A stretch of 64,000 nt of DNA from Corynebacterium glyciniphilum AJ 3170. GTDB lineage: Bacteria; Actinomycetota; Actinomycetes; Mycobacteriales; Mycobacteriaceae. Below, in pieces: positions 18,793-26,976 of this stretch. Made by a program: the position numbers and the translations under genes. The notes beneath the pieces are model-generated. The model saw only the letters and a list, made by a program, of their open reading frames with translations. It did no database searches and had not been told where the DNA came from. The DNA is taken from assembly GCF_007673095.1 (NCBI RefSeq), contig NZ_VDYZ01000005.1:157294-221293 (forward strand), read 5' to 3'. Position 1 is the stretch's first letter; every line of letters starts with the position of its first letter.

Positions 18793-19179
18793 TCAGGGGC
18801 GGCGCCGGGTAAACCGGTCGAACCGCTTCTGGACGGGTCCCCCTGCGCCGTCCTGCTCGCTGACGCGGCGGCCCTTGCCGTCACGCATGCGAGCCTGCTC
18901 GCCCTCGACGTAGATGTCCTCTTCGTGGTCGACGGCGTCATTCTCCAGGACGGCGTCACCGTGCAGGTCGTCTGCACCACGGAGATCGCGGAGCTCCCGC
19001 ATGCGTGGGTCGGGGTCGAGACGGTCAGCCAGGGCCTTACGTCCGGCCTGTACCGCGCGCCGGGTGGCGGGGGAATTGACCGCAGCCTCGTAGCCGCGCC
19101 GGATCTGCTCGTACCGGCGTCGCCCGGCCTTGGTGCCGAAAACGTAACCGGCGGCAGCTCCGATGACCAGCTGGATCAT
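18793..19179 (-). CDS. Small membrane-associated hypothetical protein
   Basis: 128 residues. It opens with a short hydrophobic glycine/alanine helix (LVIGAAAGYVFGTKAGRRRY, residues 4-23), resembling YtxH-like stress proteins, followed by a basic helical stretch to about 55 and then a highly charged, probably disordered tail. Function unknown. A Shine-Dalgarno, CAGGAGAG, precedes ATG 19179. It is convergent with dnaG (21 nt gap), a position occupied by similar small proteins in related genomes, though I cannot verify that here. Confidence 0.7.
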   Translation of the reverse strand: MIQLVIGAAAGYVFGTKAGRRRYEQIRRGYEAAVNSPATRRAVQAGRKALADRLDPDPRMRELRDLRGADDLHGDAVLENDAVDHEEDIYVEGEQARMRDGKGRRVSEQDGAGGPVQKRFDRFTRRRP

Positions 19180-19344
19180 GAAAAATACTCTCCTGGGGAC
19201 TCAACGAGACAGATGTCGGCTTGACTCACTCTGGGTTCGCTCTGGGGACCACCCTACCCTGACACCCGACCGCGCCCGACGGAAATCATCCGTATCCTGA
19301 AACGGGAGAACGAATGCCTGCAGGATGAGAGGAAGAGTCAACAC

Positions 19345-20463
19345 ATGGCTACAACGGTGAAGGGTGTTATCGCCCGTGGTAGAGGTGCCGAGGTCGAGCT
19401 GACGGATATCGTGGTGCCGGATCCGGGGGCCAATGATGTGGTGGTGCGGGTGCAGTCCTGCGGGGTGTGCCACACCGACCTGGCCTACCGTGACGGCGGC
19501 ATCAGCGACGATTACCCGTTCCTTCTGGGCCATGAGGCCGCTGGGGTGGTGGAGTCTGTCGGTGACCAGGTCACCCATGTCGCTGAGGGTGACTTCGTGG
19601 TTTTGAACTGGCGTGCGGTGTGCGGGCAGTGCCGGGCGTGCAAGAAGGGGGAGCTGAAGTACTGCTTCGACACGTTCAACGCCTCGCAGAAGATGACCCT
19701 GCCCGACGGTACGGAGTTGGAGGCGGCGTTGGGTATCGGCGCGTTCGCCGAGAAGACGTTGGTGCATGAGGGCCAGTGCACGAAGGTGAATCCGGATGCT
19801 GATCCCGCAGCGGTGGGGCTGTTGGGCTGCGGGGTGATGGCCGGTCTGGGTGCGGCGGTCAACACCGGTGAGATTAAACGTGGTGAGACCGTGGCGGTGA
19901 TCGGCTGTGGCGGGGTTGGTATGGCGGCGATCGCCGGGGCGAAGTTGGCCGGTGCGACGTCGGTCATCGCGGTGGACCTGTCGGACGCCAAGTTGGAGCG
20001 GGCACGTGACTTCGGTGCGACGCACACGATCAATCCGTCGTCGTTGGACGGTGATGCTGGGGCGAGTGGTGAGGATCAGCCGGTGGTGCGGGCCGTCCAC
20101 GAGATCCTCGGGGGTGTCGGTGCTGATGTTGTCGTGGACGCCGTCGGGTTGCCGGCGACGTTCACCCAGGCGTTCTACATGCGTGATCTGGCCGGGCGGG
20201 TGGTGCTGGTGGGGGTGCCGACCCCGGAGATGACTGTGGAGTTGCCGTTTTTGGACATCTTCTCCCGCGGTGGTGCGGTGAAGTCGTCGTGGTACGGCGA
20301 CTGTCTGCCGGAGCGGGATTTCCCGATGTACACCGAGTTGTATTTGCAGGGACGGTTCCCGTTGGGTGAGTTTGTCGATGAACGGGTCGGTATTGATGCG
20401 GTGGAGTCGGCGTTCGCGAAGATGAAGCAGGGGTCGGTGCTGCGTTCGGTGGTGGAACTGTGA
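19345..20463 (+). CDS. mscR: S-(hydroxymethyl)mycothiol dehydrogenase / mycothiol-dependent formaldehyde dehydrogenase
   Basis: 372 residues. Class III-like zinc alcohol dehydrogenase oxidising the mycothiol-formaldehyde adduct (and reducing S-nitrosomycothiol). Zinc sites are visible: CGVCHTDL and GHEAAGVV (catalytic), and the [15 protein letters not shown] structural Cys cluster. The Rossmann motif is [10 protein letters not shown]. Length and motifs match actinobacterial AdhE2/MscR proteins of ~361 residues. Start at ATG 19345 after GAGAGGAAG. The MBL hydrolase gene overlaps its stop (GTGA), forming the usual two-gene detoxification operon. Third codon positions here use T and G (many TTG, GGT, GAT, GTG) more than flanking genes, hinting at transfer from another actinobacterium. 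Confidence 0.93.
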   Translation: MATTVKGVIARGRGAEVELTDIVVPDPGANDVVVRVQSCGVCHTDLAYRDGGISDDYPFLLGHEAAGVVESVGDQVTHVAEGDFVVLNWRAVCGQCRACKKGELKYCFDTFNASQKMTLPDGTELEAALGIGAFAEKTLVHEGQCTKVNPDADPAAVGLLGCGVMAGLGAAVNTGEIKRGETVAVIGCGGVGMAAIAGAKLAGATSVIAVDLSDAKLERARDFGATHTINPSSLDGDAGASGEDQPVVRAVHEILGGVGADVVVDAVGLPATFTQAFYMRDLAGRVVLVGVPTPEMTVELPFLDIFSRGGAVKSSWYGDCLPERDFPMYTELYLQGRFPLGEFVDERVGIDAVESAFAKMKQGSVLRSVVEL

Positions 20464-21122
20464 CTGAGTCGGAGATGACGGCCGGGGCTGCGTCCAGTGG
20501 TCTGCGTATCGACCGGGTGGTCACCCACGGGGTGTTCGCCTTGGATGGTGGTCAGTGGGAGGTCGACAACAACATCTGGGTCATCGGTGATGATGACGAG
20601 GTGATTGTGGTTGATGCTGCCCATGACGCTGATGCGATTGTCTCGGCGGTGGGGGATAGGAGGGTGCGGTCGGTGATCTGTACCCACGCCCACAATGACC
20701 ACATCACTGTCGCGCCGGAGTTGGCTGAGCGGTTGGACACCCGGATTCATGTTCATCCGGGTGATCAGATGTTGTGGAATCAGACGCATCCGGGTGTGGA
20801 GCATGAGGATCTGGCGGACGGGCAGGTGTTTGATGTTGCCGGGACCAGGTTGCGGGTGATCAATACGCCGGGGCATTCGCCGGGGTCGTGTTGTCTGTAT
20901 CTGCCGGAGGCGAAGGTGTTGCTCAGTGGGGACACGATGTTTGCCGGTGGTCCGGGTGCGACGGGTCGGTCGTTCAGTGATTTCGACACGATTATTGAGT
21001 CGTTGCGGTCGAAGGTGTTGGTGTTGCCGGGGGAGACGGAGGTGTACACCGGGCATGGTGATGCGACGTCGATTGGTGATGAGGCTCCGCATTTGGAGGA
21101 GTGGATCGCCCGAGGCTATTGA
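20460..21122 (+). CDS. Metallo-beta-lactamase-fold hydrolase of the mycothiol formaldehyde pathway
   Basis: 220 residues. MBL fold with complete metal ligands: THAHNDH (HxHxDH, about residues 77-83), [19 protein letters not shown] and YTGHGDAT. It sits directly after mscR with a GTGA overlap, the arrangement seen in mycobacteria and other actinobacteria, where it probably hydrolyses S-formylmycothiol or a related thioester; glyoxalase II-type activity is an alternative. It shares the distinct codon style of mscR (GAT, TTG, GGT frequent). The sequence ends 7 nt before the csoR operator. Confidence 0.87.
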   Translation: MTESEMTAGAASSGLRIDRVVTHGVFALDGGQWEVDNNIWVIGDDDEVIVVDAAHDADAIVSAVGDRRVRSVICTHAHNDHITVAPELAERLDTRIHVHPGDQMLWNQTHPGVEHEDLADGQVFDVAGTRLRVINTPGHSPGSCCLYLPEAKVLLSGDTMFAGGPGATGRSFSDFDTIIESLRSKVLVLPGETEVYTGHGDATSIGDEAPHLEEWIARGY

Positions 21123-21147
21123 TCGCCATACCCCGTAGGGGTACAGT
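21119..21147 (+). promoter_or_regulatory. csoR promoter with overlapping CsoR-type operator
   Basis: TTGATC (21119-21124), 17 nt spacer, TACAGT (21142-21147). Within the spacer and touching the -10 lies a perfect inverted repeat TACCCC-GTA-GGGGTA (21129-21143), the G/C-tract palindrome typical of CsoR-family operators. This points to autoregulation. Confidence 0.7.
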
Positions 21148-21183
21148 GTGCTCCACTGAATGGGGCTGAACGAAGGAGTGAAC

Positions 21184-21555
21184 GTGCCCGAGAATCTACT
21201 CGCCGAGGACGTCTCGACGGAGGCCACCGGTTGTGGCTGCGACGCGCATGCGGGGACGTCCGGCGACGACGATGAGACCCACGGTTACAGTGCGGACAAG
21301 AAGCGTTACCTAGCCCGCCTGAAGCGCATCGAGGGACAGGTCCGTGGTCTGCACCGCATGGTCGACGAGGACACCTACTGTATCGATGTGCTCACCCAGG
21401 TGTCTGCGGTTCAGTCCGCACTCAAGGGCGTCGCTCTCGCACTGCTGGACGACCACATGCAGCACTGTGTGCTGCACTCGGCACAGCAGGGCGAGGACGA
21501 GGCCATGGAGAAACTCGATGAGGTCTCCGCGGCCGTCGGGCGGCTGCTGAAGTAG
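21184..21555 (+). CDS. csoR: CsoR-family copper-sensing (metal-sensing) repressor
   Basis: About 123 residues. All-helical DUF156/CsoR fold with the Cu(I) ligand set: YCIDVL (Cys in helix 2), then DDHMQHC (His-x3-Cys), and KRIEGQVRGLHRMV as the DNA-contact helix. These match CsoR rather than FrmR or RcnR, which lack the second Cys. A Cys/His-bearing N-terminal extension (GCGCDAH) precedes the fold. GTG 21184 is set by AAGGAG 5 nt upstream. No copper ATPase gene follows, so targets are elsewhere; its place after the formaldehyde genes also leaves an FrmR-like role open. The operator at its promoter suggests autorepression. Confidence 0.87.
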   Translation: MPENLLAEDVSTEATGCGCDAHAGTSGDDDETHGYSADKKRYLARLKRIEGQVRGLHRMVDEDTYCIDVLTQVSAVQSALKGVALALLDDHMQHCVLHSAQQGEDEAMEKLDEVSAAVGRLLK

Positions 21556-21571
21556 AGGAGGGCTGCCGCGC

Positions 21572-22501
21572 CTACTGCATCATCTCGGCGGAGCACTGCT
21601 CCGTCCACCCCGAGGTTCCGTCCGTGAAGAAGGACGTTCCCGTCTCATGGAGCTGGGGGTCGCCGCAGCTGGCGATCTGCTTATCCAGAACCCGGGGGTG
21701 ATCTACTCCCGGGGCACCGGTGAAGCCGATGACAGGATCATCCGCGGGCGCCTCGGGCACAGACGCTGCCGCGGGTGCGGCGGGTTCATTTGCGGGGGCG
21801 TGTTCCGCGGCGGGCTCCGCGGCAGTTTCGTCGGCATTGCCGGTCGTACCCTGGGTAGGCTCCGGATCGGATCCCTCGGGTACGGGTGCTTCTCCCAGCT
21901 TGTCGAGGTGGATCACAGTCGGTGCCTCACCCTCGGGCGCAGAATCTGCCTTGAACTTGAAGGTCAGAGGCTCACGATCGGAGGGAATGAGGAAGACCCA
22001 GGTCATGTCGGCGTCGAATCCGGAACCGAGGTTGGTGTTGCATTCGGGGTTGCCTGGAATGTCGTAGAGTGCGTCGATCGGCTGGTAGAGGGAACTGTCC
22101 CTGACCTGCATTGCGGCCCTCACCCAGCCCCCGGTGGACCGGCAGGTGAGGTCCATGTCGCCGGTGGTGTCATTGACGACGGTAGTCTCGACGACCACGT
22201 ACTTGCCTCCGTCCCGGGCAGTCTGTTCCTCGGTGGGGCGCTCTTCTCCGGTGTTCCAGCTGCCGTCCGTGTAGGTCTGGATGACATCGGTCTCGTAGGC
22301 GTTGTTCACTGTTACTGTTGCACCGTTTCCTTCCGCCGCGACGCCCATGCCCGGGGTGCTGGCCTGCGAGGTAGTGGCGGAGGACGTCTCTGCGCCTGAA
22401 TCGCTGGAGTTGCCGGCGCATCCGGCAAGGGTCAGGGCGGTTGTGGCGGCGAGTGTGACGACCAGCCGTGCACGCCGGCGAAGGTGTGGTTGGAAGGGCA
22501 T
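21572..22501 (-). CDS. DUF4352-like lipoprotein
   Basis: 309 residues. Signal peptide with lipobox LAGC near residue 28, a Ser/Thr/Ala linker, then a ~120-residue beta-rich domain (GATVTVNNAYETD, GKYVVVETTVVNDT, WVFLIPSDREPLTFKF) of the DUF4352 / Telomeric-repeat-like immunoglobulin type, followed by a Pro/Ala/Glu-rich tail and a C-terminal segment with two cysteines (CGDPQLH, EQC). It is an exported lipid-anchored protein, role unknown. ATG 22501 has an AGGAGAG Shine-Dalgarno. Its promoter contains a palindrome centred on the -10 (see separate entry). It is convergent with csoR (16 nt gap). Confidence 0.82.
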   Translation of the reverse strand: MPFQPHLRRRARLVVTLAATTALTLAGCAGNSSDSGAETSSATTSQASTPGMGVAAEGNGATVTVNNAYETDVIQTYTDGSWNTGEERPTEEQTARDGGKYVVVETTVVNDTTGDMDLTCRSTGGWVRAAMQVRDSSLYQPIDALYDIPGNPECNTNLGSGFDADMTWVFLIPSDREPLTFKFKADSAPEGEAPTVIHLDKLGEAPVPEGSDPEPTQGTTGNADETAAEPAAEHAPANEPAAPAAASVPEAPADDPVIGFTGAPGVDHPRVLDKQIASCGDPQLHETGTSFFTDGTSGWTEQCSAEMMQ

Positions 22502-22525
22502 GGGTGGGACTCTCCTCTGCAGATG

Positions 22526-22562
22526 ACCACCGGGTACTACCGGTGGTAAATGAAACTGTCAG
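22526..22562 (-). promoter_or_regulatory. Lipoprotein promoter with palindrome centred on the -10
   Basis: Minus strand: CTGACA (22562 to 22557), 17 nt spacer, TAGTAC (22539 to 22534). The -10 is exactly the 6 nt centre of the perfect 8+8 inverted repeat ACCACCGG / CCGGTGGT (22526-22547), so a bound protein would block RNA polymerase. Confidence 0.6.
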
Positions 22563-22843
22563 GAGATAACATAGCCTGAATGTCGGACACAGGTTCCTCT
22601 GGGGCTCCGGAGTGTTCGAACGACGGTGCGGCGTTGTGGTGGCATCGGAAGGGGCGGTGTCGAGCGTTGGGGCCGGGCGAACTGGTCGCTGGAAACTTCG
22701 CAGGTGGCTCGGGGTGGGTGGGTGAAGTAGACCCCGAGGGAGTGGCGGTCAGGCAGGGCTAGCGTGACGATACTTTTGCGCCTTTAATATATGAAATCTC
22801 TGTGCTCAGTGAGAGTGCCACATTTTTCAGAGAAGAGTGCTCT
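22563..22843. other. Intergenic region, no gene seen
   Basis: No convincing coding sequence. The right end is AT-rich (TTTAATATATG near 22790) and may hold the promoter of the following broken lipoprotein gene. Confidence 0.5.
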
Positions 22844-23725
22844 ATGGTCTTACGTCGTTCCATTGCTGCCACCGCCTTCGCGATCCCGTCGGTGCTCTCC
22901 GCGTGTGTTGGGGAAGACTCTCCTAGGGGTGTCCAGCTCGACAGATGCTGCGACGCCATCTGCTGCCACGAAGTCGGCGGAATTGCCGGAAGACGTCAAC
23001 CGCGTCCTCGGCGCGCTCGACCAACTCGACGCGGAGTACGCCGAGCCGGAGGAGGACGAGGATCCGGAGGATCTGTCTGGCACCCACCGATCTTTCTCGC
23101 TGGACATCGTCGGGCACGGTGCAGGGATCAACCTGTTTGCGGAACCCGAGGAGATCGCAGCTTGGCAGGAGGTGTTCGACGGGCTCGGTGACTTTCGGTA
23201 TGCCGGCCGTCTCCCCGAACTCTGAAGAGGGGAAGGGTGACTCCCTGGCATTAGCTCCACGGCTGGCGGAGGCACTCGGTGGCGAAGCACACACTGGTGA
23301 GGAGATGAGCGAGGAAGAGTTGCCAATTGTTGACATCGAGCAACCAACGAAGGACCCGTACGTTGTCGAATGCCTTTTTGGTGCGCCGGGGCCCGCTCTC
23401 TGGTCGGATGGAACTGCCGCATCCTCTCAGGTTTGTTTCGACGACGCCACTGAAGGGCGTGACTATCGGTGTCCCCAGACAGACCACTACGTCAGTGATC
23501 CCGCGCAGTGTGAGACATCCTGGCAAGATTCGGCGACGATTCCTTTCGCTGACGGGGGCACCTGTGCAGCCGCCGTGTGTGATTACAGAAATAATGCGCT
23601 CGGAAACCCCAATCCTTCCTCGGGTGAGACCCAGGGGCGGCACATGCCAGGAGGGGCAGATTGACGACCCTGAGTATTGCGACGCAATCGAGGCAGTCTT
23701 CGCCAACAACGTTGACTGGGAGTAA
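22844..23725 (+). pseudogene. Frameshifted lipoprotein gene (three frame changes)
   Basis: The signal peptide and lipobox (MVLRRSIAATAF ... LSACVGEDSP) read in one frame from ATG 22844. Around 22920-22945 the coherent sequence moves to the next frame (ATKSAELPEDVNRVLGALDQL ... YAGRLPEL, stop 23223). Near 23200-23226 it moves again (GDSLALAPRLAEALGG ... WQDSATIPFADGGTC) and near 23590-23650 a third time, back to the original frame (GGTCQEGQIDDPEYC, stop 23723). Each change is +1. Joined, the pieces give a ~290-residue acidic lipoprotein with several cysteines. Three lesions make a true pseudogene more likely than one sequencing error. The family is not recognised. GC content is below that of the surroundings. 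Confidence 0.7.
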
Positions 23726-23729
23726 TGCG

Positions 23730-24074
23730 ATGAAGGAGAACAACCCTCCCGTGTCCCGCGCCGGGCCTCAGGGAGATCTCCCGGGGCGACCCCAGGGCGC
23801 AGTAGTCATTCAGCTGCGACCATCGAAGATCGGCCCGCTCCTCACGTTCCGGTACATCGTGTTCATGCTGGCGTTTCTCTGCAGCTTCGTCATGCTCATT
23901 GGGGGCGGTGTCGCCGTGTTCACCAATACTACAGAGTCTACCGCGGCGTCCGCGGACGACATCGTATACAACATCGCGGTATTCAGTGCCGGGTTCGTTG
24001 GCGTCGTCCTTTCCGGCATCGGGTGGACGCTGAGCATTATCGCCGAGAGGCTCGCAAACAAGGGGATCACCTGA
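23730..24074 (+). CDS. Small two-helix membrane protein
   Basis: 114 residues with a proline-rich N-terminus (about 1-35) and two hydrophobic helices at about 42-66 and 82-106, ending RLANKGIT. No family is recognised. ATG 23730 has GGGAG about 8 nt upstream and begins 4 nt after the stop of the broken lipoprotein gene, so it was probably part of the same transcript. It shares that gene's lower GC and looser codon use, in keeping with an accessory segment. Confidence 0.6.
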   Translation: MKENNPPVSRAGPQGDLPGRPQGAVVIQLRPSKIGPLLTFRYIVFMLAFLCSFVMLIGGGVAVFTNTTESTAASADDIVYNIAVFSAGFVGVVLSGIGWTLSIIAERLANKGIT

Positions 24075-24241
24075 ATCTTCGCGGCGGAGTCCGCGTCGTT
24101 AGAAGAGAAATGGGGTCATGAGTGGAAATAACCTCTGCCGTTCGGGTGAACATCCTGGTAGAACCGAGAAACGTGAACCTGGCGGCCCTCCAGGACAAGC
24201 AGAACCTCCAGTCGGTGACGACCATGTGTTCTTAAGTTTGG

Positions 24242-24315
24242 TGGGGCCAGCGGGGCTTGAACCCGCGACCAGCGGATTATGAGTCCGCGGCTCTAACCAA
24301 CTGAGCTATAGCCCC
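24242..24315 (-). tRNA. tRNA with CAT anticodon (tRNA-Ile2 likely, or elongator Met)
   Basis: 74 nt cloverleaf on the minus strand: acceptor GGGGCTA pairs with TGGCCCC, D arm GCTC..GAGC, anticodon stem GCGGA/TCCGC with loop CTCATAA (anticodon CAT), T arm GCGGG TTCAAGC CCCGC. The TGGTCGC variable/T-arm junction and GACTCATAATC resemble bacterial tRNA-Ile2, whose CAT is modified to lysidine; an elongator tRNA-Met cannot be excluded without identity-element comparison. No CCA is encoded. Confidence 0.9.
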
Positions 24316-24452
24316 GTGAGGACATTTAAGCACACGGCTGGTAGCGCTCCCGCCGGGTGTCCCTCGATCAGCGGACGTGCCTTCAGGCCCCTGGGGCCCG
24401 CAACTTCCGGCGCTCGGTGACTGCTGCTGTCGCTGCAGCTAAAGGGCATGAT

Positions 24453-24481
24453 TTGATCCTGCGCGTCGCGCTCTGTAAAGT
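24453..24481 (+). promoter_or_regulatory. Promoter of tRNA-Asn
   Basis: TTGATC (24453-24458), 17 nt spacer, TAAAGT (24476-24481), placing the transcript start about 35 nt before the mature tRNA 5' end. Confidence 0.65.
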
Positions 24482-24522
24482 TCCATTCCGTTGCCGGGGA
24501 GAGCATGTCCCGGTCGCAGTAT

Positions 24523-24594
24523 TCCTCCATAGCTCAATGGCAGAGCATTCGACTGTTAATCGAAGGGTTGCTGGTTCGAGTCCAGCTGGAGGAG
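24523..24594 (+). tRNA. tRNA-Asn (GTT)
   Basis: 72 nt cloverleaf: acceptor TCCTCCA pairs with TGGAGGA, anticodon stem TTCGA/TCGAA with loop CTGTTAA (anticodon GTT), T arm GCTGG TTCGAGT CCAGC, discriminator G. A strong promoter precedes it and an intrinsic terminator follows. Confidence 0.96.
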
Positions 24595-24602
24595 CATAAC
24601 AA

Positions 24603-24634
24603 CCCCCTGACCAGCTCCAATGGTCGGGGGTTTT
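24603..24634 (+). terminator. Intrinsic terminator after tRNA-Asn
   Basis: CCCCCTGACCA (24603-24613) pairs with TGGTCGGGGG (24621-24630), then TTTT. It lies 8 nt past the tRNA. Confidence 0.85.
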
Positions 24635-25089
24635 CGCGTGTCTCACCCCGCTCGACCTGGATAACACGGCAGGTGACCGTAAAGTGCCCAAGAAATCTCG
24701 GTGGATCCTCCGTGACACGAATCGCTTCCATGTGCCGAAGCTTCAGTTGCCGGTCGCTGAACGACGTCAGTGCCTATACCTTTCCTCGGTAGTCCGCTCG
24801 TACATCGGGGAACTCACTCTCGGCGAGCCCGTCATCAGGACCTGAGGAGGGGGAGCTGTGCAGTGATGGCTTCATGATCGGTTCGATGACGACCCGTGCC
24901 GCCTCGACACCGTCCAGTTGTCACACCCTTGCCGGGTCAATGGCAGTGCAAGCGTACCGAAATCCGCCGAACCGTGGCAGCGAAACCGTGATTCGGGTAC
25001 GGGTGCATGCATCACCCACACTCATCACCCAGACGCCGCATTGCACCGCGCACCCGGAAAAGTCCTACCCTGATCCTGTGCGCTGTGCA
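24635..25089. other. 455 nt intergenic region, no gene seen
   Basis: The open frame continuing upstream of the SRPBCC gene through this stretch has no ribosome binding site and no protein-like composition, so it is not called. Nothing else is recognised. Confidence 0.5.
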
Positions 25090-25095
25090 TATACT
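25090..25095 (+). promoter_or_regulatory. -10 element upstream of the SRPBCC gene
   Basis: TATACT 27 nt before ATG 25123, followed by a GAAGGAG ribosome binding site 8 nt from the start: a short leader. Confidence 0.45.
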
Positions 25096-25122
25096 GGATC
25101 TCCCGCTGAAGGAGCACCAGCC

Positions 25123-26124
25123 ATGCCTGTGCACACTGTCAACAAGAACACCGGTGACTCGTCCATCGAGATCATCGCCGACTACCCCGTCTCCGCGAGG
25201 AGGCTCTGGAACGCATACGCCGACCCGAATCAGCTCGAGCGTTTCTGGGGGCCACCGACCTATACAGCAACTTTCCCCCGTCATGACGTCGCCGTCGGTG
25301 GCCGTTCCCACTACTTCATGACAGGCCCGGAGGGTGACAGGTCCGCAGGCTACTGGGTCTTCACCGAGGTCAACGCGCCGCACTCGTTCACGATGCGGGA
25401 CGGGTTCGCCGATGAGTCCGGCACACCGAACCCGCAGACCCCTGAGATGACAATGGCATTCCGATTCGATGACACCGACCAGGGGTCGACGATTACCATG
25501 GTGACATCCTTCGCCAGTGACTCGGAGATGCAGGACATGACCGAGATGGGCATGGCCGAGGGGATGGAGGCGGCTCTGAGCCAACTCGACGCCGTGCTGG
25601 CGGCCCCTGACACGGCCGCTCCCGGTGCGAAGACGCGGCTGACGATCCTCGGGGACACGCTCGTCAGGATCAACCGTGTGCTTCCCGGGGACGTCGAGGG
25701 GGTGTGGAGGGCACACCATGATGCTGAGGTGCTGCGGCGCTGGCAGCTCGGCCCGGACGGCTGGTCGATGCCGGTGTGCGACGTGACCACGACGGTCGGG
25801 GAAAACTATCGGTTCGGTTGGGTCCAGGATGTGGCCGCGGACGGCCAGGACGCTGACGCGTTCGGCTTCACCGGTACAGTTCTGGAGTGCGAGGAACCGT
25901 ACCGCATCGTCACCACGGAGATGATGACAGACGGTGCGGGCACACCGGTGGAGGACGGACCGGAGACCCGCAACGAGCTGACATTCTCCCCGGTGGCGGA
26001 CGGAACGTTGTTGACGTTGGTCGTCACGTATCCGGGACTGGCCGCCCGGGACATGATCCTCGGCACCGGCATGGTGGACGGGATGGAGATGAGCTATGCG
26101 AGACTGGATCAGCTGCTCGGCTGA
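25123..26124 (+). CDS. Tandem SRPBCC (AHSA1/CalC-type) domain protein
   Basis: 333 residues with two START-like AHSA1 domains in tandem. Domain 1 (about 12-160) has SIEIIADYPVSARRLWNAYADPNQLERFWGPP and ends EGMEAALSQLDAVL; domain 2 (about 175-333) repeats the plan with RVLPGDVEGVWRAHHDAEVLRRW and ends DGMEMSYARLDQLLG. Such proteins bind hydrophobic ligands or act as Hsp90-activator-like folds; in actinobacteria they often accompany ArsR-type regulators, but none is adjacent. GAAGGAG precedes ATG 25123. The 3' end overlaps the convergent beta-lactamase-fold gene by 16 nt. Confidence 0.82.
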   Translation: MPVHTVNKNTGDSSIEIIADYPVSARRLWNAYADPNQLERFWGPPTYTATFPRHDVAVGGRSHYFMTGPEGDRSAGYWVFTEVNAPHSFTMRDGFADESGTPNPQTPEMTMAFRFDDTDQGSTITMVTSFASDSEMQDMTEMGMAEGMEAALSQLDAVLAAPDTAAPGAKTRLTILGDTLVRINRVLPGDVEGVWRAHHDAEVLRRWQLGPDGWSMPVCDVTTTVGENYRFGWVQDVAADGQDADAFGFTGTVLECEEPYRIVTTEMMTDGAGTPVEDGPETRNELTFSPVADGTLLTLVVTYPGLAARDMILGTGMVDGMEMSYARLDQLLG

Positions 26125-26972
26125 AGCTCAGCCCAGAGTCGGTCGTTGAACCCGTCCCAGCGTTCTTTCGCCCACGGGCCGAAATCACGGTCAGTCAGGA
26201 CGACGGCTGCCCGGCCGGTGGGGCGGTGGAACCACAGGAACGTCCCCGACTGACCGAAGTGGCCGGTGACGTCCTGCGGCATCGTCCGCCCCATCCAATG
26301 GGGAGACTTGGTGCCGTGGGCCTCGGCACCAAGCCCCCAGGGGCAGGGGGTCTGGCGTCCGTAGCCCGGGACGATGCCGTCGAGGTCCTTGTACTGGATG
26401 GACAGGGCATCGTCCCACGTCTGCGTGGAGACCAGCGTGGGGGAGAGAAACTCCGCGGCGAGGATGAGAAGGACGTCGACGGAGGCGCTGAAACCATGCC
26501 CGGCTGAGCCGGAGAGATCCACCGTGTCCGCTGATATTCCCAGCGGCTCACACACTGCTGCGCGCGTGTACTCGGTGAACGGGATACCGGTGGCAGACAC
26601 AAGATCGGCGAGAATCTCGTAGCCAGCGGAGGAGTAGATGCGCCGCGACCGGGCGGGCTTCTCCCGCTGCCGTGACTGCATACCGACACCGGAGGCGTGA
26701 CTGAGCAGCTCACGCACCGTGGCGTCCGCAGGCCCCTCGACGGGGGAGTCGTACTCCGAACCGATGTCGGCGACGGTGTCGTCGAGGTCGAATGCGCCTT
26801 CCTCGACGGCGATGAGGACGCTGTAGGCCGTGATCAGTTTGCTGACGCTGGCCAGAGGGAACAGTCTTCCGGTGTCCCCGTACACCGATGTTCCCGCGCC
26901 GCTGAGGGCCCCCGCGGCCACCGTGTCCACCGGCCAGGTACCGACGTCGCTGAGCGCATCCTGCACGGACAT
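26109..26972 (-). CDS. Serine beta-lactamase-fold (class C/DD-peptidase-like) hydrolase
   Basis: About 287 residues. PF00144 fold: LASVSKLITAY supplies the SxxK nucleophile motif (about residue 43-46), YSSAGYE the Tyr motif in place of YxN, and HFGQSG near the C-terminus the HxG motif replacing KTG. No signal peptide is visible from ATG 26972, so it is likely a cytoplasmic esterase or amidase rather than a resistance enzyme. It begins 4 nt after the stop of acpM on the same strand, so the two are translationally linked, an association that may point to acyl or thioester substrates (inference). Confidence 0.83.
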   Translation of the reverse strand: MSVQDALSDVGTWPVDTVAAGALSGAGTSVYGDTGRLFPLASVSKLITAYSVLIAVEEGAFDLDDTVADIGSEYDSPVEGPADATVRELLSHASGVGMQSRQREKPARSRRIYSSAGYEILADLVSATGIPFTEYTRAAVCEPLGISADTVDLSGSAGHGFSASVDVLLILAAEFLSPTLVSTQTWDDALSIQYKDLDGIVPGYGRQTPCPWGLGAEAHGTKSPHWMGRTMPQDVTGHFGQSGTFLWFHRPTGRAAVVLTDRDFGPWAKERWDGFNDRLWAELQPSS

Positions 26973-26976
26973 GCAG

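Noticed and set aside
20175..21227. Long minus-strand frames opposite mscR and the MBL gene (also 19201-20100).
   Set aside because: They are shadows of genes with full catalytic motifs on the plus strand.
22580..22762. Short plus-strand frame in the gap between the lipoprotein and the pseudogene.
   Set aside because: Sixty codons, no ribosome binding site, low complexity; not protein-like.
24874..25122. An 83-codon upstream extension of the SRPBCC gene.
   Set aside because: No ribosome binding site, unlike protein in composition, and a -10 element lies within it.
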